A stretch of 64,000 nt of DNA from Streptomyces platensis (GCF_008704855.1 NZ_CP023691.1:4402001-4466000), one strand, 5' to 3'; numbered from the stretch's first letter, positions 34,094 through 43,522 are shown. Program-made: numbers and translations. Notes: a model not told the origin generated them from the letters alone.

Positions 34094-35305
34094 CACGAGC
34101 CACCCCTCATCGGATCCGAATTCCCGCCGTCGGCACGCGGCCGTCGGCGCGCCCGCCCGAAGGCGACCGCCAGACCGGCCAGCAGCAGTACGCCCACACC
34201 GCCGGCCGCGACCGCCACCAGACGTCCTGTGGACCATCCTCCACCGCCACCCGGCGTTTCGTCCGCCGAGGAGCCGGAATCGCCCCGGGAGGTATCGGCC
34301 GCGACCACTGCGGCCCCAGCCTGCGGTGTGTAGTCCTGGGTGCCGCCGAAGGACGTAGAGGCGCCGTAGCCCCGGACCGTCGGCTCGTTGGCGAACTCCA
34401 CGTCGTAGCGCAGCTGCTGGCACCAGCCGACCGGGACCTTGTACCAAAGGGTCTGGGCGGGCAGGACCTTGTCCCGCCAGACGCCCTGGTGCAGCGTTCG
34501 GGCGTCATTGAAGCCGGTGCCGCCGGTGATGTCCTTGGGGGCAGCGGTGGGCAGCGTGGCGTCCTTGCCGCCCACGCCGTACTCCGGCTCCGACTGGGCG
34601 GGCGTGACGCCCTTCTTCAGCGGATGTTCCACGTGAAACGTCAGCTCCATCGGCCACCGGGCGGCGTCCGAGCCCTTGGCGGCCTTGCGCTCGACGACCA
34701 GCCAGTACCGCCCGGCCTTGTCGCAGACGCCGGTACCGCTCTGCGCAGGGACCCTGCTGACGCCCGAGGTCAGCGGCGTCGCGCCCTCCTGCTGCCCGAA
34801 CATCTCGGTGGTGGACATCCAGATCGGTGGCGTAGTAGCGCTCCTCGTGGGGTCCGATGGAGTCGAGGTACTGCCCGGGGGCCATCGTGGGCGCACCGCT
34901 CCTGGTCGCCGTGCCATGGAGCTGCTTGCCCTTGAAGCGGTAGCCGTCCGCGGAGAGTTGACCGGCCCGCTTGAGGCCCGCCCGGTCGAGGGCGGCGACC
35001 GGCTGGGCGAGCCAGGTGTCGTCACAGCCCCGGGGCTTGTCGGCGCCGTAGACCCGCAGACCGGTGGGGTAGCCGTCGGGGAGTGCGTCGACGACCGTGC
35101 CGACAGCCTTGCGGGCGGCGGCGATGCGGGTGCTGCCGGAGCCGTCCTTCCCGGCCATCGAGCCGGACGAGTCGAGCACCATCACCATCCCGGTGCCCTC
35201 GGCGGCCGGCGCCCTGGCCGCGGTGGCCTGAAGTGAGGGGGCGGTCAGGGTCAGCACCAGCCCCCCGAGCAACGCCACCACCCCCCGGCGTGGTCGTCGC
35301 GCCAT
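34090..35305 (-). pseudogene. Disrupted von Willebrand A domain surface protein
   Basis: The 5' part (from ATG 35305, good AGGGGG ribosome site) encodes a signal peptide and a vWA start with MIDAS DSSGSM, reading to GPHEERYYATDLD near 34820. The homologous sequence then continues in another frame (MFGQQEGATPLTSG onward) to a C-terminal membrane helix (LVAVAAGGVGVLLLAGLAVAFG) and stop at 34090. Compared with the downstream paralogue about 45 residues are missing at the frame switch; the second half of the vWA domain (after LDRAGLKRA) and a segment before the C-terminal helix also seem absent. It is either a decayed gene or an assembly fault. Confidence 0.75.
34625..34640. other. parS-like site (3), one core mismatch
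   Basis: TGTTCCACGTGAAACG differs from the parS core GTTTCACGTGAAAC at one position. It lies within the disrupted vWA gene. Confidence 0.6.
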
Positions 35306-35352
35306 GCCCCGTTCCCCCTTGTGTCCTGCTGGTCACACCACAGTCAGAAGCT

Positions 35353-35385
35353 TTGCTATTGCAAGCCAATAGTGTGCTATAGCAA
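35353..35385. promoter_or_regulatory. AT-rich overlapping dyads upstream of the vWA gene
   Basis: TTGCTAT (35353-35359) and ATAGCAA (35379-35385) form an outer inverted repeat; CTATTG (35356-35361) and CAATAG (35367-35372) form an inner one. The patch is strikingly AT-rich and sits 48-80 bp before the gene start, suggesting a regulator-bound promoter. Confidence 0.5.
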
Positions 35386-35489
35386 ACACAAGAGGATCGC
35401 CGTCACGGTAGGGCAACGACAATCAGCCACTCCGGCACCGCCGCTGCCCCGGGGCCCCAGCTCGCCCCGCCCGCCCCCGGGCGCACGAA

Positions 35490-35517
35490 ACCCCGACCGC
35501 CCGGAGGCGATCGGGGT
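35490..35517 (-). terminator. Terminator of the DLW-39 gene
   Basis: Arms ACCCCGA and TCGGGGT with an inner GCC/GGC stem lie 33 bp beyond the stop of the leftward micro-gene. Confidence 0.6.
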
Positions 35518-35549
35518 CCGTACGAACCTGCTGTGCGTTTGTGGGGGTC

Positions 35550-35684
35550 TCAGACACCCGAACCTGCGGGCACGGAGTCGGTCGCCTCCGTCCACAGATC
35601 CTGCTCGGCGCGATCCGCCTGGATCTGGCGGTACACGAGGAGCCCGCCGATGGCGGCCAGTGCGACCAGGAGAAGCTTCTTCAC
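35550..35684 (-). CDS. DLW-39 family micro-protein
   Basis: Translation gives 44 residues: VKKLLLVALAAIGGLLVYRQ, then IQADRAEQDLWTEATDSV and PAGSGV. The DLW motif and a single hydrophobic helix match the DLW-39 family, a tiny actinobacterial protein encoded near gyrA and tRNA-Ile/Ala genes. Function is unknown. The GTG start follows GAGG at a suitable distance. A hairpin terminator lies downstream. Confidence 0.85.
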   Translation of the reverse strand: MKKLLLVALAAIGGLLVYRQIQADRAEQDLWTEATDSVPAGSGV

Positions 35685-35830
35685 CGCGCGACCTCGTCTT
35701 TCGTTGACGTAGGGGACCTATGTCGGCCGATGATACACACCGACCGATACCGATCGGTTACCTAGCCCGCGGTCGGCAACACCTCTTCCGAGGCACGCAC
35801 CGCGAGCCAACTTCCGCCTCCGTACAACGA

Positions 35831-35866
35831 ATCGGCCCGGCCGGGGAGTTCCCCGGCCGGGCCGAT
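35831..35866 (-). terminator. Terminator of tRNA-Ile
   Basis: A perfect 16-bp stem, ATCGGCCCGGCCGGGG / CCCCGGCCGGGCCGAT, with loop AGTT, lies 8 bp beyond the tRNA 3' end. Confidence 0.88.
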
Positions 35867-35873
35867 TGTGCAG

Positions 35874-35947
35874 TGCGGCTACCAGGACTTGAACCTGGGG
35901 CCTCTTCCTTATCAGGGAAGCGCTCTAACCGTCTGAGCTATAGCCGC
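35874..35947 (-). tRNA. tRNA-Ile (GAT)
   Basis: A 74-nt tRNA. The acceptor GCGGCTA pairs with TAGCCGC, the D-arm is GCTCAGACGGTTAGAGC, anticodon stem CTTCC/GGAAG encloses CTGATAA giving GAT, and the T-arm contains GGTTCAAGTCC. CCA is not encoded. It follows the gyrB-gyrA-DUF3566 genes on the same strand. Confidence 0.95.
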
Positions 35948-36035
35948 GCGCTCGCTGCACCAGAAGATTAGCGCACTTCAGAGGCGTTCCCAAAATCGGT
36001 TCACGGGGCCTCCCGAACGCCCTCTCACGCGGGAC

Positions 36036-36713
36036 TCACTCGTCCTCGGCGAGGGTGAGCTCCACGCCTCCGACGAACCCGGCCGACAGGTTGTAGATGA
36101 AGGCACCGAGCGTGGCCAGGGCCGTCGCCAGCACCACGTCGATCACCGCGATGATCGAGGTGAACAGCAGCGCCCGCGGCAGCGACAGGAACGACTGGAG
36201 ATCGAAGCCGCCGCCCTCACTGGAGCCGGTGGCCTCGCTGATCGTGGCGCCGACCGTGGAGAAGACGCCCATCGCGTTCATGACCATCCACAGCACCGCG
36301 ACGGCCACGACCGTGCAGATGCCCAGCGCGATGGAGAGCAGGAAACTGACCTTCATCACCGACCACGGATCGGCGCGGGCCACCCGCAGCCGGGCCTTGC
36401 GGGTCCGCGGGGCCGTGGTGGCGCCCGTACGGGGCCGGCGCACCGCCTGCTCGCCGCTCTGCCCGGCCTCGGTGGGATACGCCTGAGGCGGCTGATACGG
36501 CTGCTGTGCGCCGCTCCCGGCCTTCCCCTGGGGCTGCGGCTGCGGCTGGCGGGCATCGGTCACGGGTTCCCCTTGATGTGAGCCCTCGTCCCGGGGGCCG
36601 GTGTCGGAAACGGCGGAGCCACGGGCGCTGTCCTCCGTCACGGTCGCGGGTCCGGACGAGGAGCCCTTCTCAGCTCCCGATCCACCCGCCGCAGCGCCCG
36701 TGGCTCCACTCAC
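36036..36713 (-). CDS. DUF3566 transmembrane protein
   Basis: A 225-residue actinobacterial protein. Residues 1-105 are low complexity (Gln/Pro/Gly, Ser-rich), then the DUF3566 domain with two membrane helices (SVMKVSFLLSIALGICTVVA; ALLFTSIIAVIDVVLATAL) ending FVGGVELTLAEDE. The family sits directly downstream of gyrA in actinobacteria. GTG 36713 lies 15 bp after the gyrA stop, so it is in the gyr operon. Function unknown. Confidence 0.88.
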   Translation of the reverse strand: MSGATGAAAGGSGAEKGSSSGPATVTEDSARGSAVSDTGPRDEGSHQGEPVTDARQPQPQPQGKAGSGAQQPYQPPQAYPTEAGQSGEQAVRRPRTGATTAPRTRKARLRVARADPWSVMKVSFLLSIALGICTVVAVAVLWMVMNAMGVFSTVGATISEATGSSEGGGFDLQSFLSLPRALLFTSIIAVIDVVLATALATLGAFIYNLSAGFVGGVELTLAEDE

Positions 36714-36728
36714 GATCTACTCCTCGTG

Positions 36729-39350
36729 TTACTCCGCCGCGGGCTGCTCGCCCTCGGTCTCCGCAGGCACGGCACCGTCCGCCCCGGTCTCGTCGGGCTC
36801 GTCGCCCCCGTCGACCTCTTCGGCTTCCCGGCTGGCCTCGGCGTTCCATGCGATGCCGACAACGGCATCACGCTTGCCCAGGTTGATCAGTTGGACGCCC
36901 ATGGTGTCACGGCCCGTTTCCCGCACCTCGTTGACCCGCGTACGGATCACGCCACCCCCGAGCGTCACCGCGAGGATCTCATCCGTCTCCTCGACGACCA
37001 GCGCGCCGACCAGGGAACCCCGGTCCTCCACGATCTTGGCGGCCTTGATGCCCAGACCGCCGCGGCCCTGGACGCGGTACTCGTCGACCGCGGTGCGCTT
37101 GGCGTAGCCGCCGTCCGTGGCGGTGAAGACGTAGGTGTTGGCGCGGACCACGTTCATCGAGAGCAGCTCGTCGCCCTCGCGGAAGCTCATGCCCTTCACA
37201 CCGGAGGTGGCCCGGCCCATCGGGCGGAGCGCCTCGTCGGTCGCCGTGAAGCGGATCGACTGGGCCTTCTTGCTGATCAGCAGCAGATCGTCGGTCTCCG
37301 ACACCAGCTCGGCGCCGATCAGCTCGTCGTCCGTGCCGTCCTCCTGCTCGCGCAGGTTGATCGCGATGACACCACCGGACCGCGGCGAGTCGTAGTCCTT
37401 GAGCGGTGTCTTCTTCACCAGGCCGGCCTTGGTGGCGAGCACCAGATACGGCATGGCCTCGTAGTCGCGGATCGCCAGGATCTGCGCGATCTGCTCGTCC
37501 GGCTGGAAGGCGAGGAGATTGGCCACATGCTGACCCCGCGCGTCCCGTCCCGCGTCGGGGAGTTCGTACGCCTTGGCGCGGTAGACCCGGCCCTTGTTCG
37601 TGAAGAACAGCAGCCAGTGGTGGGTCGTCGAGACGAAGAAGTGGTCGACGATGTCGTCTTCCTTGAGCTTCGTGCCCCGGACGCCCTTGCCGCCGCGCTT
37701 CTGCGAGCGGTAGTCGTCGGTCTTCGTCCGCTTCACATAGCCGCCACGGGTGATCGTGACGACGATGTCCTCCTCGGCGATCAGGTCCTCGATGGACATG
37801 TCGCCCTCGAAGGGCACCAGCTTGGAGCGCCGGTCGTCGCCGAACTTCTCGACGATCGCGGCGAGTTCCTCGCTGATGATCTGGCGCTGCCGCTCCGGGG
37901 AGGCCAGGATCGCGTTGTACTCGTTGATCTTGCGCTGGAGCTCGTCGTGCTCAGCGGTGATCTTCTGGCGCTCCAGGGCGGCCAGCCGGCGCAGCTGCAT
38001 CTCCAGGATCGCGTTCGCCTGGATCTCGTCGATCGTCAGCAGGCCCATCAGGCCCTCGCGCGCGACCTCGACCGTCTCACTGCGCCGGATCAGCGCGATG
38101 ACCTCGTCGATGGCGTCCAGCGCCTTGAGCAGACCGCGCAGGATGTGCGCCCGCTCCTCGGCCTTGCGCAGGCGGAACTTCGTCCGGCGGACGATGACCT
38201 CGACCTGGTGCGTCACCCAGTTGCGGATGAAGGCGTCCAGCGAGAGCGTGCGCGGCACCCCGTCGACCAGCGCGAGCATGTTCGCGCCGAAGTTGGTCTG
38301 AAGGTCGGTGTGCTTGTAGAGGTTGTTGAGGACGACCTTGGCGACCGCGTCCCGCTTGAGGACGATGACCAGACGCTGGCCCGTACGGGAGGACGTCTCG
38401 TCGCGGACGTCCGCGATGCCGCCGACCTTGCCGTCCTTGACCAGGTCGGCGATCTTCTGCGCGAGGTTGTCCGGGTTGACCTGGTACGGCAGCTCGGTGA
38501 CCACCAGGCACTGGCGGTTCTGGATCTCCTCGACCGCCACCACCGCGCGCATCGTGATCGAGCCACGGCCCGTGCGGTAGGCCTCCTCGATGCCCTTGCG
38601 GCCCACGACCAGTGCGCCGGTGGGGAAGTCGGGGCCCTTGATGCGCTCGATCAGCGCGTCCAGCAGCTCCTCGCTGGAGGCCTCGGGGTGCTCCAGCGCC
38701 CACTGGGCACCGGCCGCGACCTCGCGCAGGTTGTGCGGCGGGATGTTCGTCGCCATACCGACCGCGATACCGGCCGAGCCGTTGATCAGCAGGTTCGGGA
38801 AGCGCGCCGGCAGGACCGTCGGCTCCTGGTTACGGCCGTCGTAGTTGTCCTGGAAGTCGACGGTCTCCTCGTCGATGTCCCGGAGCATCTCCATGGACAG
38901 CGACTTCATCTTGCACTCGGTGTACCGCATGGCCGCGGCCGGGTCGTTGCCCGGAGAGCCGAAGTTGCCGTTGGAGTCGACCAGCGGCATCCGCATCGAC
39001 CAGGGCTGCGCCAGCCGCACCAGGGCGTCGTAGATCGAGGAGTCGCCGTGCGGGTGGTACGTACCCATGACGTCGCCGACGACGCGGGCGCACTTGTAGA
39101 AGCCCTTCTCCGGGCGGTAGCCGCCGTCGTACATCGCGTACAGGACGCGGCGGTGGACGGGCTTGAGGCCGTCCCGGACGTCCGGCAGCGCACGCGAGAC
39201 GATGACGGACATCGCGTAGTCGAGGTAGGAGCGCTGCATCTCCGTTTCGAGCCCGACGGGCTCGACGCGCATCCCGACGCCTTCGATGGCGGCGGGCGCG
39301 CCCTCGGCGGTCACGCCGTCCGGGGTCACAGGGGGGTTCTCGTCGGCCAT
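36729..39350 (-). CDS. gyrA: DNA gyrase subunit A
   Basis: The 873-residue breakage-reunion subunit of gyrase, which introduces negative supercoils. It opens with an acidic leader (MADENPPVTPDG), then the winged-helix/tower domain with LDYAMSVIVSRALPDVRDGL, the quinolone region HPHGDSSIYDALVRLAQPW (Ser and Asp at the usual resistance positions, the sensitive-type residues) and AAMRYTECKM with the catalytic Tyr. The C-terminal beta-pinwheel includes the gyrase box QKRGGKGVRG. A Glu/Asp-rich tail ends the protein. It follows gyrB by 50 bp. Confidence 0.97.
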   Translation of the reverse strand: MADENPPVTPDGVTAEGAPAAIEGVGMRVEPVGLETEMQRSYLDYAMSVIVSRALPDVRDGLKPVHRRVLYAMYDGGYRPEKGFYKCARVVGDVMGTYHPHGDSSIYDALVRLAQPWSMRMPLVDSNGNFGSPGNDPAAAMRYTECKMKSLSMEMLRDIDEETVDFQDNYDGRNQEPTVLPARFPNLLINGSAGIAVGMATNIPPHNLREVAAGAQWALEHPEASSEELLDALIERIKGPDFPTGALVVGRKGIEEAYRTGRGSITMRAVVAVEEIQNRQCLVVTELPYQVNPDNLAQKIADLVKDGKVGGIADVRDETSSRTGQRLVIVLKRDAVAKVVLNNLYKHTDLQTNFGANMLALVDGVPRTLSLDAFIRNWVTHQVEVIVRRTKFRLRKAEERAHILRGLLKALDAIDEVIALIRRSETVEVAREGLMGLLTIDEIQANAILEMQLRRLAALERQKITAEHDELQRKINEYNAILASPERQRQIISEELAAIVEKFGDDRRSKLVPFEGDMSIEDLIAEEDIVVTITRGGYVKRTKTDDYRSQKRGGKGVRGTKLKEDDIVDHFFVSTTHHWLLFFTNKGRVYRAKAYELPDAGRDARGQHVANLLAFQPDEQIAQILAIRDYEAMPYLVLATKAGLVKKTPLKDYDSPRSGGVIAINLREQEDGTDDELIGAELVSETDDLLLISKKAQSIRFTATDEALRPMGRATSGVKGMSFREGDELLSMNVVRANTYVFTATDGGYAKRTAVDEYRVQGRGGLGIKAAKIVEDRGSLVGALVVEETDEILAVTLGGGVIRTRVNEVRETGRDTMGVQLINLGKRDAVVGIAWNAEASREAEEVDGGDEPDETGADGAVPAETEGEQPAAE

Positions 39351-39400
39351 GGTGGTTCAAAGTCCTTTCGAGCTGCGGCTGTTGTACGGGCCGACAGGGC

Positions 39401-41431
39401 TCAGATGTCGAGGAAGCGGACGTCCTTGGCGTTGCGCTGGATGAACGAGCGGCGCGCCTCGACGTCCTCACCCATCAGCACGGAGAACAGGTCGTCCGCG
39501 CGGGCCGCGTCGTCCAGGGAGACCTGACCGAGGACCCGGTGGTCGGTGTCCATGGTCGTGATGCGCAGCTCCTCGGCGTTCATCTCACCGAGACCCTTGA
39601 ACCGCTGGATCGAGTCCTCGCGGATCCGCTTGCCGTTCTGCTTGCCGAGCTCGATCAGCGCGTCCCGCTCCGGGTCGGAGTAGGCGTACTCGAAGTCGTC
39701 CCGACCCCACTTGATCTTGTACAGCGGGGGGCGGGAGAGGTAGACGTGCCCGGCCTCCACCAGCGGCCGCATGAAGCGGAAGAGGAAGGTGAGCAGCAGG
39801 GTGTTGATGTGCTGACCGTCGACGTCGGCGTCCGCCATCAGGATGATCTTGTGATAGCGGAGCTTCTCGATGTCGAAGTCCTCGTGCACACCTGTGCCGA
39901 ACGCCGAGATCAGCGCCTGGACCTCGTTGTTCTGGAGGATCTTGTCGACCCGGGCCTTCTCGACGTTGAGGATCTTGCCTCGGATCGGCAGGATCGCCTG
40001 GTACTCCGGGTTTCGGCCGGACTTGGCCGAGCCGCCGGCGGAGTCACCCTCGACGATGAAGATCTCGCACTTCTCGGGGTCGTTGGACTGGCAGTCGCTC
40101 AGCTTGCCGGGCAGCGACGCGGTCTCCAGCAGACCCTTGCGGCGCGTCAGATCGCGCGCCTTACGGGCCGCCACGCGCGCGGTGGCCGCCTGGATGCCCT
40201 TGCGGATGATGTCCGCGGCCTCGTTGGGGTTGCGGTCCAGCCAGTCGTTGAGGTGCTCGTGGACCACCTTCTGGACGAAGGTCTTGACCTCGGTGTTGCC
40301 CAGCTTGGTCTTGGTCTGGCCCTCGAACTGCGGCTCGGCGAGCTTGACCGAGATGATCGCCGTCAGACCCTCGCGGATGTCCTCACCCGTGAGGTTGTCG
40401 TCCTTCTCGCGCAGCAGCTTCTTGTCGCGCGCATAACGGTTGATCAGGCCGGTCAGCGCGGCGCGGAAGCCCTCTTCGTGGGTACCGCCCTCATGGGTGT
40501 GGATGATGTTCGCGAAGCTGTAGACACCCTCGCTGTACTGGGTGTTCCACTGCATCGCGAGGTCGACGGAGAGGTGCCGCTCCTTGTCCTCGGCCTCCAC
40601 CGAGACCACCGTCGGGTGCACCAGCTCGCCCTTACGGGAGTTGAGGTACTTCACGAAGTCGACGATGCCGCCCTCGTAGTGGTACCGCACCGAGAGCGGC
40701 GTGCCGTCCTCGTCCACGTGGTCCGGGCGCTCGTCCTTGAGCGAGATGGTCAGCCCCTTGTTGAGGAACGCCATCTCCTGGAAGCGCCGCGACAGCGTCT
40801 CGAAGCTGTACGTGGTGGTCTCGAAGATCTCGCCGTCGGCCCAGAAGGTGACCGCGGTGCCGGAGTCCTCGGTGGCCTCGTGCTGGGCCAGCGGGGCGGT
40901 CGGCACGCCCTGCTTGTACTCCTGGGTCCAGCGGTAGCCGTCCGTGCGGACCTCGACCGCCACCCGCTGCGACAGCGCGTTCACGACGGAGACACCCACG
41001 CCGTGCAGACCACCGGAGACCGCGTAGCCGCCGCCGCCGAACTTGCCGCCCGCGTGCAGCACCGTCATCACGACCTCGACGGCCGGCTTGTTCTCCGACG
41101 GCACGATGCCGACGGGGATACCGCGGCCGTTGTCGACGACGCGCACGCCGCCGTCGGCCAGGATCGTCACGTCGATGGTGTCGGCGTGACCGGCCAGCGC
41201 CTCATCGACGGAGTTGTCGACGACCTCCTGTACGAGGTGGTGCAGACCGCGCTCACCGGTGGAGCCGATGTACATGCCGGGACGCTTGCGGACCGCGTCC
41301 AGGCCTTCGAGGACGGTGATCGCGCTGGCGTCGTACGACTTCTCCACCGCGGAGTCGCCCGTCGGGCCGACAGGAACCCCCTCTTCAGTAGAAGCCGTGT
41401 TGTTCTCGTTGAGGTCGCCGGAGTCGGCCAC
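39401..41431 (-). CDS. gyrB: DNA gyrase subunit B
   Basis: The 676-residue ATPase subunit. It has the GHKL ATPase domain (RKRPGMYIGSTGERGLHHLV; GGLHGVGVSVVNALS) and the TOPRIM domain (EGDSAGGSAKSGRN; MADADVDGQHINTLLL), ending NAKDVRFLDI. GTG 41431 (VADSGDLNENNT) is chosen because it follows AGAAAGGGC and matches other Streptomyces GyrB N-termini; the frame stays open to 41638 but that extension has no similarity. It heads the gyrB-gyrA-DUF3566 run. Confidence 0.96.
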   Translation of the reverse strand: MADSGDLNENNTASTEEGVPVGPTGDSAVEKSYDASAITVLEGLDAVRKRPGMYIGSTGERGLHHLVQEVVDNSVDEALAGHADTIDVTILADGGVRVVDNGRGIPVGIVPSENKPAVEVVMTVLHAGGKFGGGGYAVSGGLHGVGVSVVNALSQRVAVEVRTDGYRWTQEYKQGVPTAPLAQHEATEDSGTAVTFWADGEIFETTTYSFETLSRRFQEMAFLNKGLTISLKDERPDHVDEDGTPLSVRYHYEGGIVDFVKYLNSRKGELVHPTVVSVEAEDKERHLSVDLAMQWNTQYSEGVYSFANIIHTHEGGTHEEGFRAALTGLINRYARDKKLLREKDDNLTGEDIREGLTAIISVKLAEPQFEGQTKTKLGNTEVKTFVQKVVHEHLNDWLDRNPNEAADIIRKGIQAATARVAARKARDLTRRKGLLETASLPGKLSDCQSNDPEKCEIFIVEGDSAGGSAKSGRNPEYQAILPIRGKILNVEKARVDKILQNNEVQALISAFGTGVHEDFDIEKLRYHKIILMADADVDGQHINTLLLTFLFRFMRPLVEAGHVYLSRPPLYKIKWGRDDFEYAYSDPERDALIELGKQNGKRIREDSIQRFKGLGEMNAEELRITTMDTDHRVLGQVSLDDAARADDLFSVLMGEDVEARRSFIQRNAKDVRFLDI

Positions 41432-41775
41432 GAAGCGCCCTTTCTGGCACAGCACAAGCCCTTCCGCGCCTGTAAGGGTCACCCCAGGAGGACAGGCGGG
41501 AGCGGCTGCGTCGTTCGACATGTTCCGCGAGTGGGCGGGATTGCTACCAGTGTACCGGTGGCACTGACACTCATGGGGGTTTGCAGGTACCTGAGTCGTC
41601 ATGTGCCGCCCTGAACTGGCGTCCGCCGACTTCCCCATATCCGAGACGGGGCCTCAGGACGCTCACACGGGCACTCAGCGCTTCGGACTGTCAACCGGCG
41701 GCTACCGTGAGCGGAGTCTCATCCGCCTCACCCGTATACAGGCGTCTTGCGCAGGTCACCCATGGGGCCGGGGGC
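41432..41775. other. gyrB upstream region
   Basis: A 344-bp gap between the DUF721 stop and the gyrB start with no supported gene. It should contain the supercoiling-sensitive gyrB promoter; I could not pick -10/-35 elements with confidence. Confidence 0.5.
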
Positions 41776-42309
41776 TCATCCGTAGGTGTCGCCGGGGCCC
41801 TTGCTGCCCGGTGCGCGCAGCGATCCGTAGCGCCGTGCCGGACCACCGGGACCCAGCACCTTGATCACCTTCACGGTGCCGTGCCCCAGGTCCTCGTTGA
41901 GGCGGGCCACCAGCGTCGGGGCCAGCAGCCGCAGCTGTGTCGCCCACGCCGTCGAATCGCACTGCACCGTCAGCACGCGGGCGTCCTCGTCGTACTTCTG
42001 CGGCTCACAGTGCTGCGCCACCTCGGGCCCGACCAGCTGCGGCCAGCGCCCCATCACCCCGCCGACCGCCGCCGGGGTCTCCCAGCCGCGTTCCGTGATC
42101 AGCCGGTTGATCGCCGCACCCAGCGGCAGCGGATCGCGGCCGTCCGCCCGCGCCCCCGAGCGCAAGCCGCCGCGCCTGGCCTGCTTCTTCTGCTGCGCGG
42201 CCGCGCCCCGCGCCCGCGCCTGCTCCTTCGCGGCCACCAGCGCCTGACGGGCCAGATCCACCCCGGAGAGCTCCGGGGCCTTGGGCCGCTCGGGCTGCTC
42301 CTCGCTCAC
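41776..42309 (-). CDS. DUF721 / DciA-like protein
   Basis: A 177-residue protein. The basic N-terminal half (ARQALVAAKEQARARGAAAQ; KKQARRGGLRSGARADGRDP) precedes a KH-like DUF721 domain (INRLITERGWETPAAVGGVM; VAQHCEPQKYDEDARVLTVQ; RLLAPTLVARLNEDLG). DUF721 proteins include DciA, the loader of the replicative helicase in bacteria lacking DnaC, which fits its place between recF and gyrB near oriC. Start overlaps the recF stop (ATGA-type). Confidence 0.85.
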   Translation of the reverse strand: MSEEQPERPKAPELSGVDLARQALVAAKEQARARGAAAQQKKQARRGGLRSGARADGRDPLPLGAAINRLITERGWETPAAVGGVMGRWPQLVGPEVAQHCEPQKYDEDARVLTVQCDSTAWATQLRLLAPTLVARLNEDLGHGTVKVIKVLGPGGPARRYGSLRAPGSKGPGDTYG

Positions 42310-43442
42310 GGGGTCACCTTCTCCACGGCGCCGTCGGCCACCGCGTAGCGCGCCCCGGCCAGGATGCCCGGCACATCGTCGTCCACCGCGGCCGTCACCA
42401 GCACCTGCTCGCCCGGGGCCACCAGCTCCGCCAGCCGCTCGCGGCGGCGCGCGTCCAGCTCGGCGAAGACGTCGTCGAGGACGAGGACCGGCTCATTGCC
42501 CTCGGCGCGCAGCAGGTCGTACGACGCCAGCCGCAGCGCGAGCGCATACGACCAGGACTCGCCGTGGCTGGCGTAGCCCTTCGCCGGGAGCTGGCCCAGC
42601 TTGAGCACCAGATCGTCGCGGTGCGGGCCGACCAGCGTCACCCCGCGCTCGATCTCCTGCTTACGGGCCTCGCCGAGCGCCGCCAGCAGCACGCCGTACA
42701 GGTCCTCGCGGGTGGTGGCATCGGCCATCGCCTCGCCCGCCGAACCGCGGTACTCCAGCGCCAGCGGACCGCCACCCGGCGCCAGCTGGTCGTAGGCCTT
42801 GTCCGCGAGCGGCCGCAGCGCGGCGATCAGATCGAGCCGCTGCGCCAGCAGCTCGGCGCCCGCGCGGGCCAGATGCTGGTCCCATACGTCGAGGGTGGAC
42901 AGATCCATCTGCCGGCCGCCGTGCCGCCGCGCCAACGCAGCGGTCTTCAACAGGGTGTTGCGCTGCTTGAGGACCCGGTCGTAATCCGAGCGCACCCCGG
43001 CCATCCGCGGCGAGCGCGCGGTGATCAGCTCGTCCAGGAACCGGCGGCGCTCCCCCGGATCGCCCTTGACCAGCGCCAGATCCTCCGGCGCGAACAGCAC
43101 CGTCCGCACGATCCCCAGTACGTCCCGCGGCCTGACCTGCGAAGACCTATTGATCCTGGCGCGGTTCGCCTTGCCCGGGTTGAGCTCCAGCTCGATCAGC
43201 TGCTGCCGCTCGCCCTGGACGACCGCGGCCCGGACGATGGCCCGTTCGGCGCCCATCCGCACCAGCGGGGCATCCGAGGAGACCCGGTGGCTGCCGAGCG
43301 TGGCGAGATAGCCGACCGCCTCGACCAGATTGGTCTTGCCCTGCCCGTTGGGGCCCACGAAAGCCGTGACGCCCGGATCAAGCGGCACCTCGACCCGGGC
43401 GTACGAGCGGAAGTCGGCGAGGGACAGATGCGATACGTGCAT
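42306..43442 (-). CDS. recF: DNA replication/repair protein RecF
   Basis: A 378-residue SMC-like ATPase that loads RecA at gaps via RecOR. Walker A is GPNGQGKTNLVEAVGYL near residue 30; the signature and Walker B region reads ALRLASYDLLRAEGNEPVLV then LDDVFAELDARRRERLAEL. ATG 43442 gives the standard MHVSHLSLADFRSYARVEV start. It is in the usual dnaA-dnaN-gnd-recF order and overlaps the DUF721 gene. Confidence 0.96.
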   Translation of the reverse strand: MHVSHLSLADFRSYARVEVPLDPGVTAFVGPNGQGKTNLVEAVGYLATLGSHRVSSDAPLVRMGAERAIVRAAVVQGERQQLIELELNPGKANRARINRSSQVRPRDVLGIVRTVLFAPEDLALVKGDPGERRRFLDELITARSPRMAGVRSDYDRVLKQRNTLLKTAALARRHGGRQMDLSTLDVWDQHLARAGAELLAQRLDLIAALRPLADKAYDQLAPGGGPLALEYRGSAGEAMADATTREDLYGVLLAALGEARKQEIERGVTLVGPHRDDLVLKLGQLPAKGYASHGESWSYALALRLASYDLLRAEGNEPVLVLDDVFAELDARRRERLAELVAPGEQVLVTAAVDDDVPGILAGARYAVADGAVEKVTP

Positions 43443-43522
43443 GGCTGGGCGCCGACCTCCCCCGGCTGCTGCTTACTGTTGCTGCCTGCTGCTTCTGGTT
43501 ACTGCTGAGTGAGCGGTGTCCG

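Noticed and set aside
36726..39527. A 933-codon rightward open frame opposite gyrA
   Set aside because: It is the antisense shadow of a GC-rich real gene; the product is low-complexity Arg/Asp/Val/Leu sequence with no family signature, while gyrA is certain.
39539..41614. A 691-codon rightward frame opposite gyrB
   Set aside because: Antisense shadow with no motifs; gyrB is fully supported.
41432..41638. N-terminal extension of GyrB
   Set aside because: The frame is open but the extension is not conserved and GTG 41431 has a proper ribosome site.
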